Assembly (NCBI GenBank): GCA_947253885.1
Contig: CAMYAO010000005.1
Coordinates: 62,001 to 126,000, forward strand
DNA: 64,000 nt
Reading direction: 5' to 3'
Source of the DNA: an uncultured Clostridium sp.
GTDB taxonomy: Bacteria > Bacillota > Clostridia > Lachnospirales > Lachnospiraceae
The notes under the pieces are model-generated. The model made no database searches. It was not told the DNA's origin and saw only the letters and a program-made list of their open reading frames with translations. How positions within the stretch are numbered: the stretch's first letter is position 1; every line of letters starts with the position of its first letter. Of the stretch, positions 16,778 to 26,372 are shown piece by piece. Both the position numbers and the translations under genes were made by a program.

Positions 16778-18178
16778 TTATTTCTCTTTATTCTTAATAT
16801 ATTCGTCAATTCCTTTTGCAGCTGCACGTCCGGCACCCATTGCAAGGATTACAGTTGCAGCACCTGTTACAGCATCTCCACCTGCATATACTCCTTCTTT
16901 CGTGGTCTGACCGTTGTCTTCATCTGCGACAATACATCTCCATTTATTGATTTCCAATCCCTCTGTAGTAGAAGAGATCAATGGATTTGGAGAAGTACCG
17001 AGTGACATGATAACCGCATCTACAGGAATCTCAAATTCAGATCCTTCGATTGCAACTGGACGACGACGACCGGAAGCATCCGGCTCTCCGAGTTCCATAC
17101 GGATACACTTCAATGCCTTTACTTTTCCTTCTTCATCCGGAATAACCTCAACCGGATTGCACAAAAGATCAAAAATAATACCTTCTTCTTTTGCATGATG
17201 AATCTCTTCTCTACGGGCCGGCAATTCCTCATCACTACGACGGTATACGATATGTACTTCCGCTCCTAAACGAACTGCAGTTCTTGCAGCATCCATTGCC
17301 ACGTTACCGCCCCCGACTACTGCTACTTTCTGTCCTTTATAGATAGGGGTCAGAGAACCTTCCTCATATGCTTTCATCAGATTGCTTCTGGTCAAATATT
17401 CATTTGCAGAGAATACACCCTTTGAGTTCTCTCCCGGTATTCCCATAAACATTGGAAGACCTGCACCGGAACCGATAAATACCGCCTCAAATCCTTCCTC
17501 ATGTAATAATTCATCAATTGTAGTAGACTTACCGATTACAACATTGGTTTCAATCTTCACGCCAAGAGAACGCACATTGTCGATTTCCGCATCCACAACC
17601 GCTTCTTTAGGAAGACGGAACTCCGGAATACCATAACTTAATACACCTCCGGCTTTGTGAAGTGCTTCAAAAATCGTAACGTTATATCCAAGTTTTGCCA
17701 AATCTCCTGCACATGCAAGACCGGCAGGACCGGAACCGATTACTGCAATCTTATGACCGTTCTTTACTTCTGCTGTTTTCGGTTTTACTCCATGCTCTCT
17801 TGCCCAATCCGCTACAAAACGCTCTAACTTACCGATCGACACGGCATCTCCTTTGATGCCGCGGATACAGACACCTTCACACTGAGTTTCCTGCGGACAC
17901 ACACGACCGCAAACAGCCGGAAGGGAACTTGATTCATTGATAATATTATATGCCTCTTCGATATTTTCTGCTTTTAATTCCTGAATAAATGCCGGGATAT
18001 TGATAGATACCGGACATCCTTTGATACATCTTGCATTCTTGCAGTCCAAGCATCTTTCAGATTCTTTGATTGCTTCATCGATATCATATCCGTAAGATAC
18101 CTCTTCAAAGTTTGTAGCACGAACTTTGGGATCCTGCTCACGAACTGGAACTTTTACAAATCCGTCTGCTGCTGCCAT
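16778..18178 (-). CDS. nfnB: NADH-dependent ferredoxin:NADP oxidoreductase, large subunit NfnB
   Basis: A 466-residue flavoprotein of the glutamate synthase small-subunit family. The N-terminus holds two [4Fe-4S] motifs (CLDCKNARCIKGCP and CGRVCPQETQCEGVC), then an FAD loop (GSGPAGLACAGDLAKLGY) and an NAD(P) loop (VVGGGNVAMDAARTAVRLGA), ending GAGRAAAKGIDEYI. NfnB pairs with NfnA for electron bifurcation, coupling NADPH oxidation with reduction of ferredoxin and NAD. The length matches characterised NfnB. Annotation as gltA/GltD-like is common, but the adjacent NfnA-type gene and the absence of a glutamate synthase large subunit favour Nfn. Confidence 0.93.
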   Translation of the reverse strand: MAAADGFVKVPVREQDPKVRATNFEEVSYGYDIDEAIKESERCLDCKNARCIKGCPVSINIPAFIQELKAENIEEAYNIINESSSLPAVCGRVCPQETQCEGVCIRGIKGDAVSIGKLERFVADWAREHGVKPKTAEVKNGHKIAVIGSGPAGLACAGDLAKLGYNVTIFEALHKAGGVLSYGIPEFRLPKEAVVDAEIDNVRSLGVKIETNVVIGKSTTIDELLHEEGFEAVFIGSGAGLPMFMGIPGENSKGVFSANEYLTRSNLMKAYEEGSLTPIYKGQKVAVVGGGNVAMDAARTAVRLGAEVHIVYRRSDEELPARREEIHHAKEEGIIFDLLCNPVEVIPDEEGKVKALKCIRMELGEPDASGRRRPVAIEGSEFEIPVDAVIMSLGTSPNPLISSTTEGLEINKWRCIVADEDNGQTTKEGVYAGGDAVTGAATVILAMGAGRAAAKGIDEYIKNKEK

Positions 18179-19071
18179 TATTTATCACCTCCGCCTAAAA
18201 CACAGTGTTCTCCATCTTTATGGGTATCTCCCTCTTTGGCATCCAACTCTTTGCGGCCTTCTTCTGTTTTATACATCGTCATACGCATCATAGCCTCGTC
18301 AAAGTTGACCTTGTGACCGTCAAATTCGGGACCGTCTACACATGCGAACTTGATCTCATCTCCGACTGTCAAACGACAGGCACCGCACATACCGGTTCCG
18401 TCTACCATGATAGGATTCATAGATACAACCGTAGGTATATTTAATTTTTCGGTAAGCAGACAGACAAACTTCATCATAATCATCGGTCCGATTGCAACAC
18501 AGTGATCATAGTGCTTTTCTTCTTTTGTTACGAGATCTTCCAAGCACTTTGTAACCATTCCTTCTCTCTGATACGAACCGTCATCGGTTGTAATATACAG
18601 ATTACAGACACTGTTAAACTCTTCTTCCAAAATTACGTAATCCTTGCTTTTGGCACCAATAATAACATCTGCCTCGATTCCATGCTCATGCAACCATTTT
18701 ACCTGTGGATAAACAGGTGCCGTACCCACACCGCCGGCTACAAATAAAATGCTTTTTTTCTTTAATTCTTCTAAATCTTCACTGATCAGATCCGATGCCA
18801 ATCCTAACGGTCCGACGAAATCATGTACGGAATCGCCCTCTCCGTAGGTGGCAAGTAACTGAGTAGAAGTACCGATCGGCTGAAATACAATCGTAACGGT
18901 ACCGGCTTCGCGATTATAATCACAGATAGTCAACGGAATACGCTCTCCGCCTTCATTTGCGATTACAATAATAAACTGACCCGGTTGACAATGTTTTGCA
19001 ACACGTGGTGCATCAATTACCATGCGATAAATATTACTGGATAATTTATCTGCGCTAAGAATTTTGTACAT
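18178..19071 (-). CDS. nfnA: NADH-dependent ferredoxin:NADP oxidoreductase, small subunit NfnA
   Basis: A 297-residue protein of the ferredoxin reductase/dihydroorotate dehydrogenase electron-transfer type. It has an FAD-binding barrel (RIPLTICDYNREAGTV), an NAD-binding half (ILFVAGGVGTAPVYPQVKWL) and the [2Fe-2S] motif DGTGMCGACRLTVGDEIKFACVDG near the C-terminus. The C-terminal tail is longer and more charged (KEGDTHKDGEHCVLGGG) than the core family. Stop and start overlap with nfnB, as in other bifurcating nfnAB operons. RBS is GAGGAGGGG. Confidence 0.93.
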   Translation of the reverse strand: MYKILSADKLSSNIYRMVIDAPRVAKHCQPGQFIIVIANEGGERIPLTICDYNREAGTVTIVFQPIGTSTQLLATYGEGDSVHDFVGPLGLASDLISEDLEELKKKSILFVAGGVGTAPVYPQVKWLHEHGIEADVIIGAKSKDYVILEEEFNSVCNLYITTDDGSYQREGMVTKCLEDLVTKEEKHYDHCVAIGPMIMMKFVCLLTEKLNIPTVVSMNPIMVDGTGMCGACRLTVGDEIKFACVDGPEFDGHKVNFDEAMMRMTMYKTEEGRKELDAKEGDTHKDGEHCVLGGGDK

Positions 19072-19116
19072 CTTAACCCCTCCTCGTCATTTTTTAAACA
19101 AACTTAACTAAGATAT

Positions 19117-19145
19117 ACTTTAGCTTAAATTCCTTTAAAACACAA
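19117..19145 (-). promoter_or_regulatory. Candidate nfnAB promoter
   Basis: TTGTGT (19145-19140), 17-nt spacer and TAAAGT (19122-19117) lie about 45 nt upstream of the nfnA start on the minus strand. Confidence 0.55.
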
Positions 19146-19227
19146 GATTGCACGAAAAATGTTTTGATTTATTTTCCAAACATAAAATACGACTAACCGT
19201 ATAGTTCTTCTGTTTTCCGCAAGAAAA

Positions 19228-19265
19228 AAAGTATTGCAATCCTGTCAGACTTTGCAATACTTTTT
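19228..19265. terminator. Bidirectional-looking terminator
   Basis: AAAGTATTGCAA and TTGCAATACTTTTT form a 12-bp stem with T-runs on both strands, ending the pseudogene pair before nfnA. Confidence 0.8.
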
Positions 19266-19371
19266 GATTTCTCCGATCCTATCTCATTGTAAGATAACCG
19301 CAATAATTTGCAAGATTATTACTTGGGGTATAGTCCGCAACTGCAGCCGATACCACATTGTGGTACGGTTT

Positions 19372-20121
19372 TTAAAACGGGAAGGTTTCAGTCTGTGCTC
19401 ACTCCGGCTTTTCCAGATCCACCATGCTGTCCACCATTACCTTGTTCCATGCACTCTGATGATGGAACCAAAACTCTATTACCCAGTCCATTACACTTCC
19501 GTTAATGTCTTTCTTTACGGCAGATGCCAGAATCCGGTGCTTCTGCTATTTTTGCCAATACCATGTCAAATAACCATTTTTCTCCTACCACTTTTTCAAC
19601 GCCTTCCGGAAAACCGATCGACATATTAAAACGATAGTTGGCACCGTCTTCGATTGTACGACCCTTTCCCTTTATATCTCTTTCCCACCAGATCGGAAGG
19701 AAATTAAATATAAACGGATGTCCCTCTGCATTATTAGTCTTTCTCGCTTCATTTCCCGCATCTCCATCAGATGCAACCTGTCCTCCGCTTAATGCAGTCT
19801 CCGGAATATTTCCCTGCCATACCAGTACATCCATAGGAAATGTTTCAGTAATGACTTTAATCTCCAGACGGGGATCCAGATCACTGACCAGCCAGTGATG
19901 TTCGGTCAGCTGCATTTTCGCATATCCGAAACGTTCTGCATCCGGAGCAATCGGAAACGACGGATAAAATGCATATTTGGTTACATAAGGTTCAAACGGC
20001 GAAATGGAATCCGGTACATGTGTTTTGTGCAAACATCTTAACAAATTGGGGGGCGATAGTCCTCCTTTGCCACATCTACATAAATCAAACTTCGCATCGG
20101 TTCAAATTTAAAATCTGCCAT
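19372..20121 (-). pseudogene. Broken gene for a tandem EthD-like/dimeric-barrel type protein
   Basis: Reading from ATG 20121, MADFKFEPMRSLIYVDVAKEDYRPP runs into a stop at a C6 run (minus strand near 20055). The next frame continues CLHKTHVPDSISPFEPYV to about residue 200, where it shifts again near 19510 into LASAVKKDINGSVMDWV, which meets an in-frame TGA (19399-19401, probably a former Trp codon) before AQTETFPF and TAA. Thus two frameshifts and one nonsense codon break one protein of about 245 residues. The KTHVPDSIS and MQLTEHHW patterns suggest an EthD-like small alpha/beta barrel protein, but I do not recognise the family with certainty. Confidence 0.72.
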
Positions 20122-20240
20122 AATTGCTCCTCCTGATCTTCTGATCAAATCCGCTATTATATACTAGAATTATAAAAGGAGTTTCGATTTTAAAAAAGCA
20201 TATTCTGATTGCTCTTTCTGCAACTAAAGATTGCAACACA

Positions 20241-20922
20241 TCAGGACTGCAGATGAAACTGTTGAAGACGTTTTATCCATTCGGCTTCAAGATGCTTGTC
20301 CCGATAGACAGCTATAATTTCATTTTCATGTTCATAAACATCCGGTAGTCTGAAAAGCTTGAAATTTCCCTCCCGCTTATTGTAATATTCTCCGATAATT
20401 CCGAAATGTTCTCCCCTACAAAGTTCTGCCATATAAGTATCCAGATTGCCAACCTCGATTTTCTCCGCTACTTTTATCTGATCAAAGTAAGAATTTTTCT
20501 CCCGATATCCGTTTTTTTGATAGATTAAAAGGCTCCCCTCTTTTTGAATTTTTCCAACTTCATCCGTTTCTTTTAAATAGGAAGTAATCGGCACAATCAC
20601 CTCCTGATAAGGCATACCGTTGAAGTATCCGATCCTCAAATTTTTCTTTTTTTCGACAACAAAAGCCGTTACCATCTCACAGGCACTGCGATAATCCTGT
20701 ACAATCGGGTAAAACAACTTATATACTTTTCCCCGTTTCCGTCAGCCGGATTCCACCAAAAGAGCGTACTAACAGAATCTCTCCGACTTCTTCCTCCAGT
20801 AATTGAAGCTGTTTGGATAATACCTGATGGGAAATAGGAAGCTTTTTTGCCGCCCCACTGATACTCTTTGCTTCTACTATCTCTAAAAATGAAATAATCC
20901 TTTGAAAATCTATCGTTCTAAT
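20241..20922 (-). pseudogene. LysR-family regulator, frameshifted and shortened
   Basis: From 20922 the frame RTIDFQRIISFLEIVEAKSIS continues through GAAKKLPISHQVLSKQLQLLEE, a normal LysR helix-turn-helix, to TETGKSI and then a stop. The effector domain resumes one frame away (KLFYPIVQDYRSACEMV, from about 20717) to the end at 20241. A single-base loss near 20722 explains this. The start codon is ATT where ATG would be expected, overlapping the stop of the radical SAM gene, and the total of about 226 residues is short for LysR (about 290), so an internal deletion is likely too. It probably once regulated the broken gene next to it. Confidence 0.8.
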
Positions 20923-21817
20923 GCTCCCTTATATAACGGTTCAATGTATTTAATACCACTTTCTTATTTCCGCTCCACAACGGCTCAACCAGCAACTTCT
21001 TATCACCGTCACCGGTAATCCGATGTATCACTGTTTCTCTTGGAATCAATTTCAGACAGTCCGTTACTAATTCACAATACTTCTCCAGAGAAAGAATCGG
21101 AAACGGATCTTTTTGATATTCCTCCTCCAGTTGTGTTCCCTTTAAAATATGCAGCAGCTGAATCTTTATTCCGTCTATGCCCGGTTGCAGATTTCCTAAA
21201 TAAGCAGCTGTTTGCAGAATTTCTTTTTTTGTTTCTTTCGGAAGCCCAAGGATTATATGTACAATAACTTCCAGCCCCTCTGACTTCAATCTTTGATAGG
21301 TCTCTTCAAAGCAATTCAAACGAAATCCGCGATGAATCCGCTCTGCTGTTTTTTCATGAATTGTTTGCAAACCCAATTCAATCCATACCGGTTTAATCTT
21401 ATTTAGCTCAGAGAGTCCCGAAAGCATTGCGTCTGAAATACAATCCGGTCTTGTTGCAATGGAAAGGACTGCCACCTCCGGCTGAAGAATGGTCTCCCGA
21501 AACAGTTCAAGAAGCGCTTCTGTCTCCCCGTACGTATTGGTAAATGATTGATAATATGCTATATATTTCCTGTCTTTCGGCAGAATTCCCTTTGGAAATT
21601 TCTGATCGATCTGTTTTTTTGCAATCTCAATCTGTTCTCGTATCGGCAACAACGGAGAGGCGAACTCTCCTGAGCCTCCACCGGAACAAAACGTACAGCC
21701 TCCGATTCCTATCGTCCCGTCCCGATTAGGACATGAGCAACCGGTCTGCAAAGAAATCCGATATACCTTGGTTCCAAATCTTTTTTTTAAATAGTCTGAT
21801 AATCTGTTATATTCCAT
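20918..21817 (-). CDS. Radical SAM protein, YhcC/TIGR01212 family
   Basis: About 299 residues. The radical SAM cluster cysteines lie in GCSCPNRDGTIGIGGCTFCSGG, the arrangement of the YhcC family, followed by KYIAYYQSFTNTY, VWIELGLQTIHEKTAERIHRG and VHIILGLPKET. This family is related to Elp3-like enzymes and its substrate is unsettled. ATG at 21817 is preferred over TTG at 21841; it overlaps the Mbeg1-like gene by 11 nt, suggesting co-transcription. The gene is intact, unlike its two downstream neighbours. Confidence 0.9.
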   Translation of the reverse strand: MEYNRLSDYLKKRFGTKVYRISLQTGCSCPNRDGTIGIGGCTFCSGGGSGEFASPLLPIREQIEIAKKQIDQKFPKGILPKDRKYIAYYQSFTNTYGETEALLELFRETILQPEVAVLSIATRPDCISDAMLSGLSELNKIKPVWIELGLQTIHEKTAERIHRGFRLNCFEETYQRLKSEGLEVIVHIILGLPKETKKEILQTAAYLGNLQPGIDGIKIQLLHILKGTQLEEEYQKDPFPILSLEKYCELVTDCLKLIPRETVIHRITGDGDKKLLVEPLWSGNKKVVLNTLNRYIREH

Positions 21818-22928
21818 CTTTTTTATTTCGCTTCGGAGCAAATCGCTTTGCCTTATGCACTACGGTCTTTCCATTTGCGATAACCAATGCCTTTAAGGTT
21901 TTTAAGATTACTTTTTTTCTGTCCTGCTCCATCTGTAATAATGCAGTCAGAGTGCTGCTGAACGTTCTCCACTTTTCACTGTTCATTTCTGACAGTGTCG
22001 CCATACCGGAAGCCGTCATTGCATCAAATACGGCTGATACAAACTCCTCTCTCTGACTGTACTCCACACTCCCGATCCATTCATTCAGTGCTTCATCTAA
22101 AAACTTACTGGCTTTTGTCTGTTCTTTTGCTTCTAAAAATCCCTTCGGCGAAACCTTCCAGTTATATGGATTGTGCTGATTTAAACCGTGTCCTTTACTT
22201 TTTATTATCTTTTTTTCCGCCTTATTTGCAAGGATCACTCCAATTACGGATGACTGCGGAATAATATGCTGCGTTTTATCCTTTACGGCAATCAGTTCCG
22301 GCTGTTCCCAAAGTGTCTGATGAAACCCCGGTCCGTCATTGGAATACACCTGTACAATCTGATCCCGTTGCCGGGGAGTACAGAAAGCGGCTGCATAGAT
22401 CGCCAGATTGCCTCCCTTGGAATGACCACCCACTATAATCGGAATCTCCTCGTATTCTAACGTTCTGTTTAGATACTCCTTTGCCTCTTCCTGTCCCTGT
22501 GTACTGTTCATATAACTGAAATTAAAATCTTCCCTCCAGCCGATAATCGTATCGTCCGTTCCACAGATCCCGACATACAAGTGACCGTTTCCCGGTACAA
22601 AGGTAACTGCGGAAAATTGAACCTGCCGATCGGTATCTACATCTCTGACATGATGCTTTACCACTATATTCTGATAACGTCTGGACATCGCACAGATCTT
22701 TAATAAAGGAAACGGATCTAAAAAATAAGAAGACTGATCGTGTTCCAACTCGATATACCTGCGGTATACCTCTTTCAAACGAATGCCTCTTGTCATATCT
22801 TTCGGTACAATATCTGTAAAATCTACGTAAGCCAATGTCGCCAATATTAAATTATCCACTTCATTAAACCTTCTCTCCTGAAAAGTCAGATCTCCTCTCC
22901 AGCAGACATAATCCAGAATTGTTGCCAT
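21807..22928 (-). CDS. Mbeg1-like (DUF2974) alpha/beta-hydrolase-type protein
   Basis: A 373-residue protein of the Mbeg1-like group common in Clostridia. The nucleophile elbow is GGHSKGGNLAIYAA (about residues 168-181), a GxSxG lipase-like motif, with AVTFVPGNGHLYVGICGTDDTIIGWREDFN upstream. The C-terminal 60 residues are basic (KRFAPKRNKK). The family is probably hydrolytic but its substrate is not established. It has no signal peptide and so acts in the cytoplasm. The start MATILDYVCWRGDLTF is typical of the family. Confidence 0.85.
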   Translation of the reverse strand: MATILDYVCWRGDLTFQERRFNEVDNLILATLAYVDFTDIVPKDMTRGIRLKEVYRRYIELEHDQSSYFLDPFPLLKICAMSRRYQNIVVKHHVRDVDTDRQVQFSAVTFVPGNGHLYVGICGTDDTIIGWREDFNFSYMNSTQGQEEAKEYLNRTLEYEEIPIIVGGHSKGGNLAIYAAAFCTPRQRDQIVQVYSNDGPGFHQTLWEQPELIAVKDKTQHIIPQSSVIGVILANKAEKKIIKSKGHGLNQHNPYNWKVSPKGFLEAKEQTKASKFLDEALNEWIGSVEYSQREEFVSAVFDAMTASGMATLSEMNSEKWRTFSSTLTALLQMEQDRKKVILKTLKALVIANGKTVVHKAKRFAPKRNKKDGI

Positions 22929-22943
22929 ATCCGCTCCTTGTTC

Positions 22944-23606
22944 TTAGAATCCGTACCAGCTCGTGTTCTCCTCCAGTTTTACTCTGGTACTCTTTACCTG
23001 ATTTGCTCCAAATGCTTCATCCGGATATCCCATACAGATTCCGACCACAAATCGCTTATCCTCTCCTATCTGCAACTGCTCTCTTGCCGCTTTCTGATAG
23101 GTGATTGCCTGATCCGCTACACAGGTACCCAGTCCGTATGCTTCTGCCGCAAGACAGATGTTCTGTGCGACACAACCCATATCAAATCGATATGCCGTTT
23201 CCTCTAACACACTGTCCATTAATAAATATATTACTACAGGTGCATCAAAAAAACGATAGCCTCTCTCCAACCACCATGTTCTTTTTTCCTTATCTTCTCT
23301 GGTAATCTGCATTGCGGAAAGGAGTGCCTTTCCGATCTCTCTGCTTCTCCCTTTAAATACGTCCCCCGGAACCTCCGGATCCGTCCGATCCTCCGGATAT
23401 TGCTCTCTTACTGCTTTTTGATTATATGCTTTAATCTGATCCAATACCTCCCCGGTCACAACCGCAAACTCCCACGGCTGTAAATTCACACCAGACACGG
23501 CTCTTGTCGCCAGTTGCAACACCTCTTCGATCACTTCTTTCGGTACCTCTTTGGACAAAAAACCTCGTACGGAACGTCTGTTTTGAATTGCCTCTCTTAT
23601 CTCCAT
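22944..23606 (-). CDS. Nitroreductase-family FMN oxidoreductase
   Basis: A 220-residue FMN-binding protein. MEIREAIQNRRSVRGFLSKEVPKEVIEEVL contains the conserved RRSVR flavin-phosphate contact, followed by NLQPWEFAVVTG and, near the C-terminus, EAYGLGTCVADQAI and VGICMGYPDEA. Nitroreductase-fold enzymes reduce nitro compounds, quinones or flavins with NAD(P)H. RBS is GGAGGAAAG. It is upstream of the Mbeg1-like gene (15 nt), and divergent from the EamA transporter. Confidence 0.9.
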   Translation of the reverse strand: MEIREAIQNRRSVRGFLSKEVPKEVIEEVLQLATRAVSGVNLQPWEFAVVTGEVLDQIKAYNQKAVREQYPEDRTDPEVPGDVFKGRSREIGKALLSAMQITREDKEKRTWWLERGYRFFDAPVVIYLLMDSVLEETAYRFDMGCVAQNICLAAEAYGLGTCVADQAITYQKAAREQLQIGEDKRFVVGICMGYPDEAFGANQVKSTRVKLEENTSWYGF

Positions 23607-23762
23607 TTTCTTTCCTCCGTTTCTATCACGTTTTGTTGACAGTATATAACCGTCAGCTGGTGGAGAGTCAATTATTAATACGACTGAATAAAGGATTTTT
23701 TTCTCCTTCTCTCTCTGATATAATGTACCTGTTGACTTTTACAGAAGGGAGCACTTGACTGA

Positions 23763-24647
23763 ATGAAAAAAATAGCACCTATCTTACCTTTATTTGCAGG
23801 TATGTCCTGGGGGTTCTCCGGAGTTTTTGTCCGTACTTTAACAGATTACGGCATGAACAATCTCACAATCCTATATTCAAAAATAGCAATCGCCTCTATT
23901 CTGCTGTTTTTTGTGATTCTGATTTTTGACAAACATCTGCTGCTCATAAAGTGGAAGGATCTCTGGCTGTTCGCTGTTTGCGGTATTATCGGAATGCTTG
24001 GACTGAATGTCTGCTATAACGCCGCCATTCTTACCTTGACTATGTCCTTAGCGGCTGTTTTGTTGTGCCTAGCTCCCGTTTTTGTAACCGTTTTATCCGT
24101 TTTTATCTTTAAAGAACCCGTTACTTTGAAAAAAATCGGCTATATGTCTTTAGCAATTATCGGATGTTCCTTTGTCAGCGGTATATTCACCTCTGATGTA
24201 ACATGGACTGTTTTCGGCGTTTTTCTGGGGTTGCTATCGGCATTTTTCTATGCCTTAAACAGTATTTTTACCAAGCTGATCCTGGACAGAGGTTATTACT
24301 CGTTTACCGTTGTATTTTACTCCATGTTTTTGACAACCGTTATATTGATACCGTTTGCCGACTATTCCTCTATTTTTTCATTTGCAAAACAGGCACCCGT
24401 TGCACATTCTGTATTTTATCTTCTGCATGCGAGCTGTTCTTCTATTTTACCTTATATCCTTTTTGCAGTCGGATTGAAATACGTCGAAACCGGAAAAGCC
24501 TCTATCATTGCCTCTGGAAGTGAACCGACCTCTGCAATGATATTCGGAGCCGTTTTCTTTCAGGAGCAACCAACCTTTTTCTCTGTATTCGGATTATGTC
24601 TGACAGTCTTGGCACTCTACCTGCTGCTGAAACCGGATACCGCCTGA
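23763..24647 (+). CDS. EamA/DMT-family transporter
   Basis: A 294-residue membrane protein with about ten predicted spans and two EamA repeats, the first beginning APILPLFAGMSWGFSGVFVR and the second near TVFGVFLGLLSAFFYALNSIFTK. The late segment EPTSAMIFGAVFFQEQPTF is the typical C-terminal EamA signature. Such proteins export or exchange small metabolites. The gene is divergent from the nitroreductase, with AGAAGGGAG upstream of ATG. The substrate is unknown. Confidence 0.88.
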   Translation: MKKIAPILPLFAGMSWGFSGVFVRTLTDYGMNNLTILYSKIAIASILLFFVILIFDKHLLLIKWKDLWLFAVCGIIGMLGLNVCYNAAILTLTMSLAAVLLCLAPVFVTVLSVFIFKEPVTLKKIGYMSLAIIGCSFVSGIFTSDVTWTVFGVFLGLLSAFFYALNSIFTKLILDRGYYSFTVVFYSMFLTTVILIPFADYSSIFSFAKQAPVAHSVFYLLHASCSSILPYILFAVGLKYVETGKASIIASGSEPTSAMIFGAVFFQEQPTFFSVFGLCLTVLALYLLLKPDTA

Positions 24648-24671
24648 TAAATAAAAACACCATAACAGATA

Positions 24672-24739
24672 AAACCGCTGAATGTTGTATCGCCTCAAAA
24701 GTTTAACAATTGAAGACGATACCTTATTCAACGGTTTTT
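24672..24739. terminator. Long terminator hairpin between convergent genes
   Basis: AAAACCGCTGAAT...GTATCG and CGATAC...ATTCAACGGTTTTT pair across a central loop. The + strand T-run ends the EamA gene and the minus strand one ends the GH25 gene. Confidence 0.75.
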
Positions 24740-24747
24740 CATCAATA

Positions 24748-25590
24748 TTATGAGCGTGGAATCATTTGAATATTTAAGTCTACATTTCCTTTGATTCCGT
24801 CAATCTTCCCTGTAGCGGAATACTGCCAGTAGGAAAAATAATACGGGATCTGAGGTGTCGGCAAATAATCCGCATACCAGATCGGATATTCCGAAAGCTG
24901 TCTTAAATCCAGAAAATAAGCTTCCCACAACATATTGGCATATATCATAGGTGTATATCCTGCCGCCTTGATTGCAGAACAAAAAGCAACGGCATTTTTA
25001 GTAAACTGCATTCCTCCGACTCCGGCAGTTCTGGCATCTTTCGCATCTACTGTTTCAGGATCATACACAACCGGCAATTGTAACTTACAGTCCTTTAAAT
25101 TGGAACGTACAAACTCCGCTTCTTCTTTTGCCTCAGATTCATTGACCGCCTGTGAAAAAAAATATACTCCCACTGCAATCCCTGCTTTTTGTGCTTCCTT
25201 TATATTCTTCTTAAACATAGAGTCCAATCGAATGTCCCCGGTCTGTCCGTATCCCCGAAATCCGATTCTTATAAACACAAAGGTAACACCGGATGCTTTT
25301 ACCTTTTTCCAATCAATCTCTTTTTGATGTGCTGAAACATCGATTCCCATTCGACCGGTAAACTTCTCATCCGAATAGGTCATTATCTGCCCGCTCTTTA
25401 TAAATGCACTTTTCGTATAAGGGTTTTTCTTTACCCCCTCCAGAAGTCTCGCTGTGTATTCCTTTCCCTTTGCATCTGTAAACTTGAACGTCTCTCCTAT
25501 ATTTTTTTTGACTGATTTTCCACAGCCCGCCAGAATTGTAAATATTATAATTACAAGTAGTACATAGGCTATGTTTCGTTTGTTTTTCAT
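24748..25590 (-). CDS. GH25 family lysozyme-like lipoprotein
   Basis: A 280-residue lipoprotein: a signal peptide with lipobox LAGC (Cys at residue 23), a short linker, then a GH25 domain from MGIDVSAHQKEIDWKKVK to the end. The catalytic region shows FIRIGFRGY, GVYFFSQAV and LPVVYDPE, the last carrying the Asp-x-Glu of GH25 muramidases (with Pro between). GH25 enzymes hydrolyse the N-acetylmuramyl-GlcNAc bond of peptidoglycan. It overlaps the methyltransferase gene by ATGA, third in the vanZ operon, and probably acts at the cell surface. Confidence 0.9.
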   Translation of the reverse strand: MKNKRNIAYVLLVIIIFTILAGCGKSVKKNIGETFKFTDAKGKEYTARLLEGVKKNPYTKSAFIKSGQIMTYSDEKFTGRMGIDVSAHQKEIDWKKVKASGVTFVFIRIGFRGYGQTGDIRLDSMFKKNIKEAQKAGIAVGVYFFSQAVNESEAKEEAEFVRSNLKDCKLQLPVVYDPETVDAKDARTAGVGGMQFTKNAVAFCSAIKAAGYTPMIYANMLWEAYFLDLRQLSEYPIWYADYLPTPQIPYYFSYWQYSATGKIDGIKGNVDLNIQMIPRS

Positions 25591-26372
25591 AATTCCTTCC
25601 TTAAAATATCCACAGTATGAGCACTTGCCCCCAGCAACTCATACCTTTCTGCAATCTGTAACTGATACTGCAGATAGATCTCAAACTCTTCTTCAGACAG
25701 AGCATTCATATAAGGTCTCATATAATCGGCAGCTCCGTCGACGCCGATAATTTTTTCTCTGTGCAACCCGACCTGTTGATTTAGTTGATCTATATCCTCA
25801 ATTCTTACATAGTCATATAGATCCTCTTCTCTCGGTTTTACCCGAAACTGCTCTGTTAACAGCCCTTTTTCCATCATCTCCAGAATATGATGCTGTTTAA
25901 ATCCATAGGTAATCACACTGTATTCGTTCATGCAATAAGCCACAAAAATAAGACCACCTTTTTTTGTAACCCTTTTTGCTTCTGAAAGAGCTCTGTATTT
26001 TTCTTGCGATGTCTGCAGATGATACATCGGTCCGAACAAAATCGTCACATCAAAGGAATTCGATGCAAAGCGCTTTAAATTCATAGCATTTCCCTGAAAT
26101 GCCTTTACATTACTGTTTTTTGACTTCAATATTCCCAGATTGTATTTTACCAATTCGACTGCTGTTACCTGATAACCCATCCGAGACAGAGCGACACTGT
26201 AACGTCCTGTTCCGGCACCTACATCCAGAATCGTCGGATCGGTAAATTCTTCCAGATAGGTCTGTAGGTAGTGCATAGATACGAAAAACTCCACTCTTCC
26301 GTGTCTGGATGACAATCTTTTCTCTTCGTTAAATTTATTATAGTATTGTTCTAACAGTGTCCATTCCTTCAC
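25587..26372 (-). CDS. Class I SAM-dependent methyltransferase
   Basis: A 261-residue protein with the SAM-binding motif ILDVGAGTGRYSVALSRMG (about residues 47-65), then VTAVELVKYN and FDVTILFGPMYHLQ, the order of a class I methyltransferase. The GTG start overlaps the vanZ-like stop (GTGA), with GGAGAAAGG upstream. The substrate is not evident from motifs; the position between a VanZ-like protein and a lysozyme lipoprotein does not reveal it. Confidence 0.88.
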   Translation of the reverse strand: MKEWTLLEQYYNKFNEEKRLSSRHGRVEFFVSMHYLQTYLEEFTDPTILDVGAGTGRYSVALSRMGYQVTAVELVKYNLGILKSKNSNVKAFQGNAMNLKRFASNSFDVTILFGPMYHLQTSQEKYRALSEAKRVTKKGGLIFVAYCMNEYSVITYGFKQHHILEMMEKGLLTEQFRVKPREEDLYDYVRIEDIDQLNQQVGLHREKIIGVDGAADYMRPYMNALSEEEFEIYLQYQLQIAERYELLGASAHTVDILRKEL

